Source of the DNA: an uncultured Paracoccaceae bacterium
GTDB taxonomy: Bacteria > Pseudomonadota > Alphaproteobacteria > Rhodobacterales > Rhodobacteraceae
Length of the DNA stretch: 64,000 nucleotides
NCBI GenBank assembly: GCA_947496535.1
Contig: CANMDE010000007.1
Span: forward strand, 62,001 to 126,000
Direction: 5' to 3'
The position numbers and the translations under genes were made by a program. The notes under the pieces are model-generated. The model was not told where the DNA came from. It saw only the letters and a program-made list of their open reading frames with translations, and made no database searches. Below are positions 63,939-64,000 of the stretch, one piece after another (positions within the stretch are counted from its first letter, which is position 1; each line of letters starts with the position of its first letter).

Positions 63939-64000
63939 ACGGTACCGATTGCCGTGCTTTGGGTTGGATTGTGGACGGGCGCAACATTCTTTGAGGCTTT

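Overview
The window is a gene-dense, GC-rich chromosomal segment from an alphaproteobacterium of the order Rhodobacterales, most likely a roseobacter-group marine Rhodobacteraceae. The call rests on the synteny blocks hom-glpX, dnaG-rpoD, nrdR-ribD-ribE-ribB-ribH-nusB and Suv3-like helicase/S4/fdxA/carD, on small family-restricted proteins (DUF1467, DUF6324, MmcB), on an RpoHI-type heat-shock sigma factor, and on a tRNA-His without an encoded G-1 but with G1:U72 and A73, as in many alphaproteobacteria. I see no rRNA, CRISPR array, prophage or intact insertion sequence. Genus-level placement is not possible from the sequence alone.

Layout. 1-6 kb: carB (cut by the window edge) divergent from aspS, a stand-alone response regulator and methylmalonyl-CoA epimerase. 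6-16 kb: mixed metabolic and envelope genes (DUF1467, EI24 membrane protein, nitroreductase, orphan TAXI-type TRAP binding protein, HDAC-like deacetylase, M48 lipoprotein protease, glpX, hom, a TetR regulator with its own candidate operator). 15-16.7 kb: an AT-richer patch with two TadE-like pilus genes and a small broken gene. 17-23 kb: glutamate dehydrogenase, a decayed cation-efflux fragment, dnaG and rpoD. 23.7-32.5 kb: the nrdR/riboflavin/nusB cluster, interrupted by an opposite-strand kpsS-kpsC capsule pair. 32.5-37 kb: envelope proteins, a noncoding stretch that may hold a structured RNA, and mmcB with CtrA and SOS-like boxes. 37-46 kb: tRNA-His, rluD, rpoH, an oxidoreductase, pepF, the ATP-dependent DNA ligase with its exonuclease, and a lipase. 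46.8-54 kb: TPR protein, Suv3-like helicase, S4 protein, an inserted DUF1963 gene, fdxA and carD. 54-64 kb: glycerophosphodiesterase, sugar acetyltransferase, MIP18/DUF59 Fe-S protein, an orphan Imm11-like immunity gene after a toxin-tail-like fragment, tgt, lon, cupin, two tRNA-Val genes, a secreted nucleosidase and a histidine phosphatase.

How parts work together. The rib genes make FMN/FAD precursors and share their transcription unit with nusB. dnaG-rpoD, rpoH and lon tie replication, housekeeping transcription and heat shock together; rpoH and lon both carry sigma-32-type promoter matches. mmcB and the ligase/exonuclease pair are DNA-repair functions.

The most unusual signal is noncoding. 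Two loci 15 kb apart (30198-30324 and 45408-45283, opposite strands) share a near-gapless element of about 126 bp. It has CCGAC repeats phased at 11 bp, a TTAAC box at a fixed offset and an identical 20-mer at its far end. A third locus (56371-56396) carries a shorter version of the array. The shared core is CCGAC-RYRTGN-CCGAC, and in each case it reads the same way relative to the gene downstream. I could not match it to any regulator I know. Other noncoding signals are five GANTC (CcrM) sites within 66 bp before rpoD, a GAATTTTC-N2-GAAAATTC palindrome before carB and glpX, and a two-copy hairpin repeat with a compensatory stem change.
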